DNA of 20,467 nucleotides, taken from IMG/VR virus record IMGVR_UViG_3300036761_001128, positions 1 to 20,467 of that record; one strand, given 5' to 3'. Under the pieces are notes generated by a model that worked only from the letters and a program-made list of their open reading frames with translations, was not told where the DNA came from and did not search any database. Of the stretch, positions 5,848-11,673 are shown piece after piece. The stretch is from a virus. A program made the position numbers and the translations under genes. How positions within the stretch are numbered: the stretch's first letter is position 1; each line of letters begins with the position of its first letter.

Positions 5848-6000
5848 ATGACGCCGCTGACGCATTGCCCACCCAAGCAGCCCTTGTGCCTCGCGTGCCT
5901 CGCTGAGCTAGCGCGACGGCAGCGGATCAGCCGCGCCAAGCAGGGGCACCATATTGGTACCGCTAACAAAATGGTTGACACACAGAGAAAGGCCATGTAG
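5848..6000 (+). CDS. Small cysteine-motif protein, start uncertain
   Basis: The frame ending at TAG 5998-6000 contains Q-P-L-C-L-A-C-L-A-E-L-A-R-R-Q-R-I-S-R-A-K-Q, a C-x-x-C knuckle followed by a basic helix, about 50 residues from ATG 5848. A better-placed start at 5814 (ATGA overlap with the previous gene) opens a different frame, MNRHNPQYSTAYDAAD..., that stops after 30 residues at 5906. The two may be halves of one gene split by an indel near the C5 run at 5827-5831 or just after. Likely a metal-binding or nucleic-acid-binding small protein. Confidence 0.45.
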   Translation: MTPLTHCPPKQPLCLACLAELARRQRISRAKQGHHIGTANKMVDTQRKAM

Positions 6001-6003
6001 AAG
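5975..6003 (+). promoter_or_regulatory. Plus-strand promoter candidate upstream of early genes
   Basis: Perfect TTGACA at 5975-5980, a 17-base spacer, then TAGAAG at 5998-6003 (four of six). It sits at the end of the 5848-6000 gene and before a 320 bp stretch without clear genes, a sensible place for an early promoter feeding 6322 onward. Confidence 0.4.
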
Positions 6004-6321
6004 ATGCCACTAGACGAGAGATACGGTTGCAGCGTATCATTGTCGCCACTGTTTCGGGGGAAACCCCTTCACGCGGCCCAATGGATGTTGCTGCAACCAG
6101 CATTCAGCGGGCCGCTTCTTTTTGCCTCTCGTTCGCGCAGTTCTAACCGCTTCTTCTCGCGCAGCTTCACCCGCAAGCCAGATAGAAACACGATGGCCGT
6201 GTGGGCCTCTCGCCCCACAAGAGACGCTGTGCGAAACATCGCGTGCCGAGGCGATGGCGTGATGCTACTCACGCAAAACATTAAACTCGTTGGAGAGTCT
6301 TGGCCCCATTCCTCTCCTCCC
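6001..6321. other. Apparent non-coding leader region
   Basis: No gene I can support. An ORF opening at 6004 has no ribosome site and little protein character except for its 3' end, treated separately. GGGG-GAAA-CCCC near 6057-6066 can form a tetraloop hairpin but has no T run. Reads as a long 5' leader for the early operon, or a decayed gene. Confidence 0.35.
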
Positions 6322-6441
6322 ATGCTCAGCTCGTGTGCCCGTAGCACAGCGACAGATCGTAGCGCAATAAGTAATCCTGGCATCACTCCCGCTCTAATGA
6401 AGAGCAGAGGGAGAAAGAAAGGGGCCGGTGACTTCAGATGA
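6322..6441 (+). CDS. 39-residue basic ORF coupled to next gene (paralogue of 7578-7700)
   Basis: From ATG 6322 the frame reads M-L-S-S-C-A-R-S-T and ends A-L-M-K-S-R-G-R-K-K-G-A-G-D-F-R-stop. The end is nearly identical to that of the 40-residue ORF at 7578-7700 (A-L-M-K-S-R-G-R-K-K-G-A-G-V-F-T), and in both the TGA overlaps the next ATG as ATGA. The start is weak (no ribosome site), and the frame is open much further upstream. It could be a small basic protein, a regulatory leader peptide, or a by-product of the duplicated DNA element. Confidence 0.35.
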   Translation: MLSSCARSTATDRSAISNPGITPALMKSRGRKKGAGDFR

Positions 6442-6444
6442 ATT
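6374..6444 (+). repeat. 71-bp direct repeat, copy 1
   Basis: Matches 7633-7703 over 71 bp with 7 mismatches and no gaps; the central 35 bp are identical. It contains a small hairpin GCTCT-AATGA-AGAGC, a purine-rich AGAAAGAAAGGGG, and the ATGA that ends one ORF and starts the next, at the same offset (64 bp) in both copies. Confidence 0.85.
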
Positions 6445-6668
6445 TTCAATCGGTGTCATTATTCGATCAATTTTGGTCGCATTACCCCGCCCGTAACGGC
6501 AGGCCGAAGGTCGGGAAGCAGCCGACACTGTTGCTGTTCCGTGAGCTGGACGAGTCGGAGCAGGCCGACTGCGTGCAAGCGGGCATGTTTCAAGTCTACT
6601 CATCACCTCATGCGAGCCGGCGCGCCGTCGCCGGCAGATTGGACGAGCACCATGAGCAGCGTGACTGA
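6438..6668 (+). pseudogene. Truncated duplicate of the 10054-10434 gene
   Basis: The first 49 or so residues (MNFQSVSLFDQFWSHYPARN...) match the protein at 10054 (MNQAISLFERFWSHYPARN...) almost residue for residue through L-L-L-F-R-E-L and C-V-Q-A. After about 6587 similarity stops and the frame runs into unrelated sequence (G-M-F-Q-V-Y-S-S-P-H-A) before TGA at 6666-6668. No matching sequence is found in another frame just downstream, so this is truncation or recombination, not a simple frameshift. A shortened protein could still be made, since the start and leader are intact. Confidence 0.7.
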
Positions 6669-6693
6669 TATGACGGGCCATAGGACAGGCACT

Positions 6694-7581
6694 ATGACAG
6701 GCACACGGCTATCATTCCGGGGAGATGATTGCCTTAAACGTGCGGTGGTCGAGCGCGTGCGGGAGCATCAACGCTTGGATCAGATGGCCCAATCCATCTA
6801 TTGGGACGGCAGCAAGGGCTGTGCGATTGGCTGTGTACTGCACAGCAGCGAGCATATGGCGTTTGAGCAACAGTTGGGTCTGCCGGTGTTTCTCGCCTAC
6901 ATGGTCGAGCATATTTTTGAAAGACTACCGCTGGAGCAGGCGAAGGGATGGCCGTTGCGGTTTCTCGAGGCGGTGCCGGTCGGGGTGGACCTGACGTTGG
7001 TCTGTCCGCGCTACCTGCTGTGGCTCTTGAGTGATCCTGACGGAGTACGACGCTACGCCGATGCGCGGACGGTGCCGATCATGGATACGCTGGTGGCGAT
7101 GTATGCAAGACGGGTTGAGGGTATCCCGTTTGACGTGGCCGCCGCAAGTGACGCATGGGCCGCCGCACGGGCCGCCGCATGGGTCGCAGGGGCCGCAGGG
7201 GACGCCGCCGCACGGGCCGCCGCACGGGCCGCCGCATGGGTCGCAGAGGCCGCAGGGGACGCCGCCACACGGGCCGCCGCACGGGCCGCCGCATGGGTCG
7301 CAGAGGCCGCAAGGGACGCCGCCACAGAGGCCGCAGGGGACGCCGCATGGGTCGCAGAGGCCGCAGGGGACGCCGCCACACGGGCCGCCGCACGGGCCGC
7401 CGCATGGGTCGCAGAGGCCGCAAGGGACGCCGCCACACGGGCCGCCGCTATGCAAAGGCAGGCCGACTATCTCATCACGCTGCTCCAGGGCTATACGAGT
7501 CAGCCGTTGGCCGATCTGCCACCTTGCACCGAGCAATTACAGGCGCTCCATTTTACCGTGAAAGGAGGAGGCACGCAATGA
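6694..7581 (+). CDS. Alanine-repeat protein with conserved N-terminal domain, function unknown
   Basis: 295 residues from ATG 6694, preceded by AGGACAGG; upstream in-frame ATGs at 6652 and 6670 are possible but less well placed. The N-terminal domain (about 1-150) has Y-W-D-G-S-K-G-C-A-I-G-C-V-L-H-S, then L-G-L-P-V-F-L-A, H-I-F-E-R-L-P, W-P-L-R-F-L-E-A-V-P-V-G-V-D-L and L-L-W-L-L-S-D-P. I recall this pattern in uncharacterised bacterial and phage proteins, often followed by alanine-rich repeats. Here the repeat part (about residues 158-251) is five 18-19 residue units, then a short unique tail. The repeats predict a long amphipathic helix with regularly placed W, R, E and D. No enzyme motif is apparent. 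It ends in ATGA with the next ORF after a strong ribosome site. Confidence 0.75.
   Translation: MTGTRLSFRGDDCLKRAVVERVREHQRLDQMAQSIYWDGSKGCAIGCVLHSSEHMAFEQQLGLPVFLAYMVEHIFERLPLEQAKGWPLRFLEAVPVGVDLTLVCPRYLLWLLSDPDGVRRYADARTVPIMDTLVAMYARRVEGIPFDVAAASDAWAAARAAAWVAGAAGDAAARAAARAAAWVAEAAGDAATRAAARAAAWVAEAARDAATEAAGDAAWVAEAAGDAATRAAARAAAWVAEAARDAATRAAAMQRQADYLITLLQGYTSQPLADLPPCTEQLQALHFTVKGGGTQ
7165..7446 (+). repeat. Five tandem 57-bp (one 54-bp) coding repeats
   Basis: Units 7165-7221, 7222-7278, 7279-7335, 7336-7389 (54 bp) and 7390-7446 encode variants of ARAAAWVAEAAGDAATRAA. Codons are drawn from a tiny set (GCC, GCA, CGG, GGG, GAC, ACA, GTC, TGG, GAG, AAG). The unit is itself built from a shorter GCCGCACGG-like element. 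The repeat keeps all frames open on both strands, so the many other ORFs here are artefacts. Confidence 0.9.
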
Positions 7582-7700
7582 CTAGCATGCGCCGTAGCGC
7601 AACGATAATATCGAATAGTGGCGCAAGAGAAGATCCTGGCATCCCCCTCGCTCTAATGAAGAGCAGAGGGAGAAAGAAAGGGGCAGGTGTATTCACATGA
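7578..7700 (+). CDS. 40-residue basic ORF (paralogue of 6322-6441)
   Basis: MTSMRRSATIISNS... ending A-L-M-K-S-R-G-R-K-K-G-A-G-V-F-T. Its ATG overlaps the alanine-repeat gene's stop (ATGA) and is preceded by a strong GGAGGAGG at about 7565-7572; its TGA overlaps the next ATG (ATGA). It therefore has better translation signals than the first copy. The C-terminal half lies in the 71-bp repeat. Small, strongly basic; perhaps nucleic-acid binding or a coupling leader. Function unknown. Confidence 0.5.
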   Translation: MTSMRRSATIISNSGAREDPGIPLALMKSRGRKKGAGVFT

Positions 7701-7703
7701 ATT
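7633..7703 (+). repeat. 71-bp direct repeat, copy 2
   Basis: Second copy of the 6374-6444 element, 1259 bp downstream, again placed immediately before a gene start. The bracketed segment holds the truncated duplicate gene and the alanine-repeat gene, so recombination between copies would delete or multiply that cassette. Confidence 0.85.
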
Positions 7704-7849
7704 GGCTGATCGGAGATTATATTTTGGCGGTGTCGATGACCTTGAACGGCAGCATGGCGCTCGCCTACCTGTATCAAGGGCATTGGAAGCAAGCAGGCTA
7801 CTGGTTCGCCGCACTGCAACTCAACTACTGGCTGATGGGGATGAAATAA
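7697..7849 (+). CDS. 50-residue membrane protein
   Basis: MNWLIGDYILAVSMTLNGSM then A-L-A-Y-L-Y-Q-G-H-W-K-Q-A-G-Y-W-F-A-A-L-Q-L-N-Y-W-L-M-G. Two hydrophobic segments (about 3-26 and 33-48) separated by a short charged G-H-W-K turn, so probably a small inner-membrane hairpin. I recall similar tiny proteins with a G-x-W-x-x-A-x-Y-W loop in phage early regions, without known role. Start overlaps the basic ORF (ATGA) and the TAA overlaps the helicase ATG (TAATG), fixing both ends. Confidence 0.65.
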   Translation: MNWLIGDYILAVSMTLNGSMALAYLYQGHWKQAGYWFAALQLNYWLMGMK

Positions 7850-9171
7850 TGGACTATCAGACGTTCCTGAAAACAAAAATGAAACGCTTCGATGGTGAAG
7901 GTTTTGCCTGTGAACGATCACAGCTACCATCGGCCATGTTTGAATGGCAGCAGAAGATCGTGCAATGGGCGTGTAAGAAAGGGCGCTGTGCGCTCTGGGC
8001 CGATACGGGACTAGGGAAGACGATTATGCAGTTGGCCTGGGCCGATCAGGTCGTGCAACAGACAGGGCAATCCGTCTTGATCTTGACGCCCTTAGCTGTC
8101 AGTGCGCAGACCGTGAAAGAGGCGACTCGCTTCGGCTTGCACGCGACGATTGCGCATGGAGCCGAGGGGATACAGGGGCCAGGCATCTACGTGACGAACT
8201 ATCAAAAGCTGCATCGGTTCGATGCGTCGATCTTTGGTGGCGTGGTGCTGGATGAGTCGAGTATATTAAAATCATTTCAAGGGAAAACCAAAACGCTATT
8301 GACGGAGACCTTTGCCATCACGCCGTACAAGCTGGCCTGTACGGCCACGCCAGCGCCGAACGATCAACTCGAACTCGGCAATCATTCCGACTTCCTCGGC
8401 ATCATGCCCCAGAAGGAAATGCTGGCACGCTGGTTCCTGAATGACTTGATGGGCAATATGTCTTGGCGCTTAAAGGGCCATGCCAAGCAGGACTTCTGGC
8501 GTTGGGTCGCGTCATGGGCCTTGGTCCTCCGTTCACCATCGGACTTGGGCTATGACTCCACCGGCTATGATCTGCCCGCCCTGAAGATTCATCATATCAC
8601 CATTCCCACCGAGGGCATTCGTATCAACGGGATGCTCTTTGCCGATGCGAGCTTGTCGGCCACGACATTGCATGAAGTCCTGCGACAGACGGCACCGATT
8701 CGGGCCAGGAAAGCGGCAGAGATTGTGGAAGGATTGAAGTCTGAAAGCTGCTTGCTCTGGACGCATACCAACTATGAAGCGGATGAGATTCGCCAGGTGA
8801 TTCAGACCGATGAAGTGCGAGGGTCTGATAGTGATGCGCACAAGGAATTGATGCTCTTGGGGTTTGCCGATGGCACGGTGACGCGACTATTGACCAAGCC
8901 ATCGCTGGCCGGATTCGGCATGAACTGGCAAGTCTGCCACAACATGATCTTCGTCGGCATGGATTACAGCTATGAGAAATTCTATCAGGCCGTGCGTCGA
9001 TGCTGGCGCTATGGGCAAACCAAGGAAGTGAACGCCTATCTATTGTGTACCGATATGGAGTGGCGGCTGTTCGACTCACTGAGCAAAAAGCAGGCGAGCC
9101 ATACCCAGATGCAGGATGAAATGATTGCCATGATGAAGGAGGAATATGCTGAACTTACGAATCAGAGGTGA
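7849..9171 (+). CDS. SNF2-type superfamily 2 helicase/translocase
   Basis: 440 residues. Motifs in order: I A-D-T-G-L-G-K-T (51-58), Ia around L-I-L-T-P-L (78-82), II V-L-D-E-S-S (133-138; DEAH-like box with S), III T-A-T-P-A-P-N-D (165-172), V L-A-G-F-G-M-N-W and VI Y-Q-A-V-R-R-C-W-R-Y-G-Q near the C-terminus. T-A-T-P-A-P-N-D plus a G-N-H-S-D-F-L-G stretch is typical of a phage branch of SNF2-like ATPases. It should move along double-stranded DNA using ATP. The start MDYQTFLK overlaps the membrane gene's stop (TAATG); an earlier in-frame TTG/ATG extension is rejected because it covers that gene. It overlaps the methyltransferase start by 26 bp, implying joint function, for instance modification or restriction-like remodelling of DNA. 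Confidence 0.9.
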   Translation: MDYQTFLKTKMKRFDGEGFACERSQLPSAMFEWQQKIVQWACKKGRCALWADTGLGKTIMQLAWADQVVQQTGQSVLILTPLAVSAQTVKEATRFGLHATIAHGAEGIQGPGIYVTNYQKLHRFDASIFGGVVLDESSILKSFQGKTKTLLTETFAITPYKLACTATPAPNDQLELGNHSDFLGIMPQKEMLARWFLNDLMGNMSWRLKGHAKQDFWRWVASWALVLRSPSDLGYDSTGYDLPALKIHHITIPTEGIRINGMLFADASLSATTLHEVLRQTAPIRARKAAEIVEGLKSESCLLWTHTNYEADEIRQVIQTDEVRGSDSDAHKELMLLGFADGTVTRLLTKPSLAGFGMNWQVCHNMIFVGMDYSYEKFYQAVRRCWRYGQTKEVNAYLLCTDMEWRLFDSLSKKQASHTQMQDEMIAMMKEEYAELTNQR

Positions 9172-10057
9172 GGAAGTCTCAAAACAATCCGGCGAGGACT
9201 GGACGTTGTACCACGGCGACTGCGTGCGCGTGGTCTCAGCCTTGGAGGATGAGAGCATCGGCCTCTCGGTCTTCTCTCCCCCGTTCTCGAATCTCTATAT
9301 CTACTCGGACTATTTGGAAGATATGGGGAACTGTGCGACCCATGAGGAGTTCTTTGCGCACTTCTCCTACTTGATTGAGCAACTCTATCGCGTGACGAAA
9401 CTGGGCCGACTCTGTGCTGTCCATTGTAACGATCAAACGCGGCAGAAGGGCATTGAAGGCGTCTGCGGTCTGTACGATTTCCCTGGCGAGATCATTCGCC
9501 AGTTTGAAGCGAAGGGCTGGACATTTCATAGCCGCGTGACCGTGTGGAAAGATCCGGTGATTGAAATGCAGCGGACCAAGAACATCGGCCTGCTGCATAA
9601 GCAGATCAAGAAAGACTCCTGCGCCTCACGCATGGGCCGCGCTGATTATATTCTGACGTTCCGCAAGAACGCGCTGAACGAAGCGAACTACCCCGATCCG
9701 GTGACTCATACCGCTGAGGATTTTCCGGTTGAACAGTGGCAACAGTGGGCCTCGCCTGTTTGGATGGATGTCCGTCAAACGCACGTCTTGCAATACCGAG
9801 ACGCCAAAGACGATGAGGACGAGCGGCATATCTGCCCCTTGCAGCTCGATGTGATCGAGCGGTGCATTGCGCTCTGGTCGAATCCTGGCGATGTGGTGCT
9901 CAGTCCGTTTGCTGGCATTGGAAGCGAAGGGTATCAGGCCTTAACGATGAAACGAAAATTCATTGGAGCAGAACTGAAGGATTCCTATTTTGATGTGGCT
10001 GTGCGAAACATGGAGACAGCCATTGCCGAACGTCAACAAGGATTGTTACCACTATGA
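9146..10057 (+). CDS. DNA methyltransferase, N4-cytosine/N6-adenine class, beta-type
   Basis: 303 residues. Catalytic motif IV is S-P-P-F (44-47), preceded by L-Y-H-G-D-C; the AdoMet-binding motif I is S-P-F-A-G-I-G-S-E-G (253-262), followed by F-I-G-A-E-L. Motif IV before motif I is the beta arrangement of amino-methyltransferases. SPPF leaves the target base (C or A) open. No restriction endonuclease is adjacent, so it is probably an orphan enzyme that protects phage DNA or marks it, working with the overlapping helicase. Start is supported by AAGGAGG about 4-8 bases upstream, inside the helicase gene. Its end overlaps the next gene as ATGA. Confidence 0.9.
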   Translation: MLNLRIRGEEVSKQSGEDWTLYHGDCVRVVSALEDESIGLSVFSPPFSNLYIYSDYLEDMGNCATHEEFFAHFSYLIEQLYRVTKLGRLCAVHCNDQTRQKGIEGVCGLYDFPGEIIRQFEAKGWTFHSRVTVWKDPVIEMQRTKNIGLLHKQIKKDSCASRMGRADYILTFRKNALNEANYPDPVTHTAEDFPVEQWQQWASPVWMDVRQTHVLQYRDAKDDEDERHICPLQLDVIERCIALWSNPGDVVLSPFAGIGSEGYQALTMKRKFIGAELKDSYFDVAVRNMETAIAERQQGLLPL

Positions 10058-10434
10058 ATCAAGCTATCTCATTATTTGAGCGGTTCTGGTCGCATTATCC
10101 CGCACGCAACGGCAGGCCCAAGGTGGGCAAGCAGCCGTGTCTGTTGCTGTTCCGTGAGTTGGAGGAGTCCGAGCAAGCGGAGTGCGTGCAGGCCGCGAAG
10201 CATTATGCGAAGGCGAGCAAGCCGAAAGCTGATGGGTCGTTCACGCCGGAAGCGAGAGACGCGATCCGCTTCCTCAAGCAGGACTGGTGGCGGGATTGGG
10301 TGGAGGGGCCTGCGGTGGTCTGTAACTTTCGCATGACTCCGGCCTGTAGTAGCGCGGTACTGGACGGCACCGAAACCTGCGAGTTTCATATTGCGTATAG
10401 AGCCAAGCTGGAAAGGCTGAAGGTGGGGACGTGA
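10054..10434 (+). CDS. Phage early protein with FWxxYPxRxG motif (replication-associated?)
   Basis: 126 residues. The N-terminus S-L-F-E-R-F-W-S-H-Y-P-A-R-N-G-R-P-K-V-G resembles the F-x-x-F-W-x-x-Y-P-x-K-x-G-K element seen in several phage replisome-organiser or DnaT-like proteins. A helical region E-E-S-E-Q-A-E-C-V-Q-A-A-K-H-Y follows, then W-W-R-D-W-V and two cysteines (T-P-A-C, E-T-C-E-F-H) that could bind metal. It is coupled to the methyltransferase by ATGA and to the next gene by GTGA. A truncated copy lies at 6438. Role in replication is suggested only by the motif. Confidence 0.6.
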   Translation: MNQAISLFERFWSHYPARNGRPKVGKQPCLLLFRELEESEQAECVQAAKHYAKASKPKADGSFTPEARDAIRFLKQDWWRDWVEGPAVVCNFRMTPACSSAVLDGTETCEFHIAYRAKLERLKVGT

Positions 10435-10631
10435 ACATTGTCAGGATGCGAGGCTGTATCCATCGCAAGGTGCATGCCAATGTCGTGACGGATTGTGGAC
10501 TCTGGAATCAATACGTGCATGAAGGGCCGTCCTATTTTACCTATGACGATGATACGCCGCGAGTCCGTTGCCCCGCGTGCTTCATCAAGTACTATCAACG
10601 ACTGAATAAGCTGGCCGCGAGGCGGGCGTGA
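10431..10631 (+). CDS. Small zinc-binding-type protein
   Basis: 66 residues from GTG 10431, which overlaps the previous stop as GTGA; an ATG at 10446 is an alternative start. Likely metal ligands are C-I-H-R-K-V-H near the N-terminus, D-C in the middle and C-P-A-C toward the end. The pattern H-x-K-V...T-D-C-G...R-V-x-C-P-A-C is common among tiny phage and actinophage-like proteins of unknown function. It closes the first early operon; an intergenic promoter follows. Confidence 0.6.
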   Translation: MNIVRMRGCIHRKVHANVVTDCGLWNQYVHEGPSYFTYDDDTPRVRCPACFIKYYQRLNKLAARRA

Positions 10632-10646
10632 GGCAAAAGATACCGC

Positions 10647-10675
10647 TTGACATGCGCTATACACCAGTGTATACT
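10647..10675 (+). promoter_or_regulatory. Strong sigma70-type promoter with overlapping operator palindrome
   Basis: TTGACA (10647-10652), exactly 17 bases, TATACT (10670-10675). A perfect palindrome TATACAC-CA-GTGTATA (10658-10673) fills the spacer and overlaps the -10, so a bound dimer would block RNA polymerase. The 16 bp at 10641-10656 are identical to the minus-strand promoter near 1198-1213. It drives the genes from 10697 through the Bet recombinase and nuclease. Confidence 0.75.
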
Positions 10676-10696
10676 CTGGTCATTGGAGGTTAGGCA

Positions 10697-10852
10697 ATGC
10701 GAAAAGAATGTGATCTCACGGGCTGCAAGAAGAAGTTTATCCCGCGCACAGAAGAACATCGTTTCTGTTCCTCGAAGCATAAGAATCTCTGGCATGCACG
10801 GGAACGGCAACGCATCATGGTCATGGTGCGACAGTTAGGAGTAGGGAGATGA
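10697..10852 (+). CDS. 51-residue zinc-finger-like protein
   Basis: M-R-K-E-C-D-L-T-G-C-K-K-K-F-I-P-R-T, then H-R-F-C-S-S-K-H-K-N-L-W-H. The C-x4-C-x-x-x-F...F-C-S-x-x-H arrangement is a small treble-clef or zinc-ribbon knuckle, with H in place of the last cysteine. Good ribosome site (GGAGG, 10684-10688). First gene after the strong promoter. The stop overlaps an 11-codon ORF (ATGA). Probably a regulator or a nucleic-acid-binding accessory; no target known. Confidence 0.65.
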   Translation: MRKECDLTGCKKKFIPRTEEHRFCSSKHKNLWHARERQRIMVMVRQLGVGR

Positions 10853-10884
10853 ACATATTAAGGCAGGCTAAGGAGACGCGATGA
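10849..10884 (+). CDS. 11-codon ORF bridging two genes (MNILRQAKETR)
   Basis: Starts by ATGA overlap with the 51-residue gene and ends by overlapping the next ATG. Its last codons (K-E-T-R-stop) are simply the ribosome cassette AAGGAGACGCGATGA read in frame, as at 11298-11312 and 11944-11958. It may be the stub of a deleted gene whose 3' junction was kept, or just a ribosome bridge. Confidence 0.35.
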   Translation: MNILRQAKETR

Positions 10885-11312
10885 TGGACGATCTGCTGGA
10901 CACGATAGATCGGTTACGCAAGGAGCTGGCGACGGCCAAGGCCAAGATTGCAGAGTTGGAGCAGGAATGTGAACAGGAACATTGCGATATTTTAGTCTGT
11001 ACTGAATGCGGGCGTACATCCAAACATGGATGGATCGGGGTCGTCTATGAAAGCACGCCGAATAGTGCAGAAGAATATGATACGAAATGTCCTGAGTGTG
11101 GTTCGATGAGTCTGGATGAGGATGCGCGTAGTGTCGTGAACGAATTAGATACGGCCAAGGCGGAGCTGGCGACTTCACGGCGGGAGGGATTTGAGGCCGT
11201 GATCGCCCAGTTCCCGATCATGGGCCATAAAGATCAATATGAAGAAGGGCAAATGGATGAGCGTGATGCCATTACGGGCTGGTGCCGTGCCCAGTTAAAG
11301 GAGACGCGATGA
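10881..11312 (+). CDS. Coiled-coil and zinc-ribbon early protein
   Basis: 143 residues. An N-terminal coiled coil (about 3-33: heptads of L, I and A with K-A-K-I-A-E-L-E-Q-E) leads to C-T-E-C-G-R (about 40-45) and C-P-E-C-G (about 70-74), a four-cysteine zinc ribbon. A second helical part with A-K-A-E-L-A-T-S-R-R-E-G follows, then D-E-R-D-A-I-T-G-W-C. ATG 10881 or 10884 may be used; both are in the same frame. Preceded by AAGGAGA and followed by the same cassette. Likely a dimeric DNA- or protein-binding accessory; unknown. Confidence 0.6.
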   Translation: MMDDLLDTIDRLRKELATAKAKIAELEQECEQEHCDILVCTECGRTSKHGWIGVVYESTPNSAEEYDTKCPECGSMSLDEDARSVVNELDTAKAELATSRREGFEAVIAQFPIMGHKDQYEEGQMDERDAITGWCRAQLKETR

Positions 11313-11485
11313 AGTCCCGCGCGGCACTGATCTCCCTGGCCCCTGCAATGCTCGACGTGCGGCTGCGCGACAGCCAACAGGTCGCGCCGGTACGGACTGA
11401 GGAGCAGGTGGCCATCGACATGCTCGTTCGTCTGGTCGCGTTGGGAATTTTGGTCAGTGTGTGCTTGGTCTTGGCGTTTCACTGA
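11309..11485 (+). CDS. 58-residue protein with C-terminal membrane anchor
   Basis: M-K-S-R-A-A-L-I-S-L-A-P... has a soluble first half and one hydrophobic segment near the end (M-L-V-R-L-V-A-L-G-I-L-V-S-V-C-L-V-L-A-F-H). Start fixed by the AAGGAGACGCGATGA junction. Tail-anchored topology with the N-terminus in the cytoplasm is likely. Function unknown. Confidence 0.6.
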   Translation: MKSRAALISLAPAMLDVRLRDSQQVAPVRTEEQVAIDMLVRLVALGILVSVCLVLAFH

Positions 11486-11495
11486 GGAGGGCAGG

Positions 11496-11672
11496 ATGGA
11501 TCGCTATGATGCCTGGTTGACCTCGCCCCCTGAGTGTTCCCATTGCGGGGGCGAGCATAGCCGCCGCTACTGTGCCGACCTCAAGGAATTAGAGGCCGAA
11601 GCCGCCGAGAGGAAAGCCGACGAGATGCGCGATGCACGGATGCTCAAGCGGTTGCACCCAGAGGATGACTAA
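11496..11672 (+). CDS. 58-residue protein with N-terminal zinc knuckle
   Basis: M-D-R-Y-D-A-W-L-T-S-P-P-E-C-S-H-C-G-G-E-H-S-R-R-Y-C: a CxxC...H...C knuckle, then a highly charged helix (L-K-E-L-E-A-E-A-A-E-R-K-A-D-E-M-R). Strong GAGGAGG ribosome site about 8 bases before ATG 11496, which is why this start is chosen over an upstream in-frame one. Unknown role. Confidence 0.6.
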   Translation: MDRYDAWLTSPPECSHCGGEHSRRYCADLKELEAEAAERKADEMRDARMLKRLHPEDD

Positions 11673-11673
11673 C

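Noticed and set aside
6069-6449. Minus-strand ORF containing PAPFFLPLLFIRA, also seen at 7553-7930
   Set aside because: The shared peptide is the reverse reading of the 71-bp repeat; no start signals, and it opposes the early operon.
7053-7561. Several long ORFs on both strands over the alanine repeats (GPPHGPPHG-, CGGPCGG- and RRPVRRP-type proteins)
   Set aside because: The 57-bp repeat leaves all frames open; only the alanine frame continues into a conserved unique domain and has suitable ends.
7687-7848. Upstream extension of the helicase
   Set aside because: It would cover the 50-residue membrane gene in another frame; TAATG coupling and motif content support the start at 7849.
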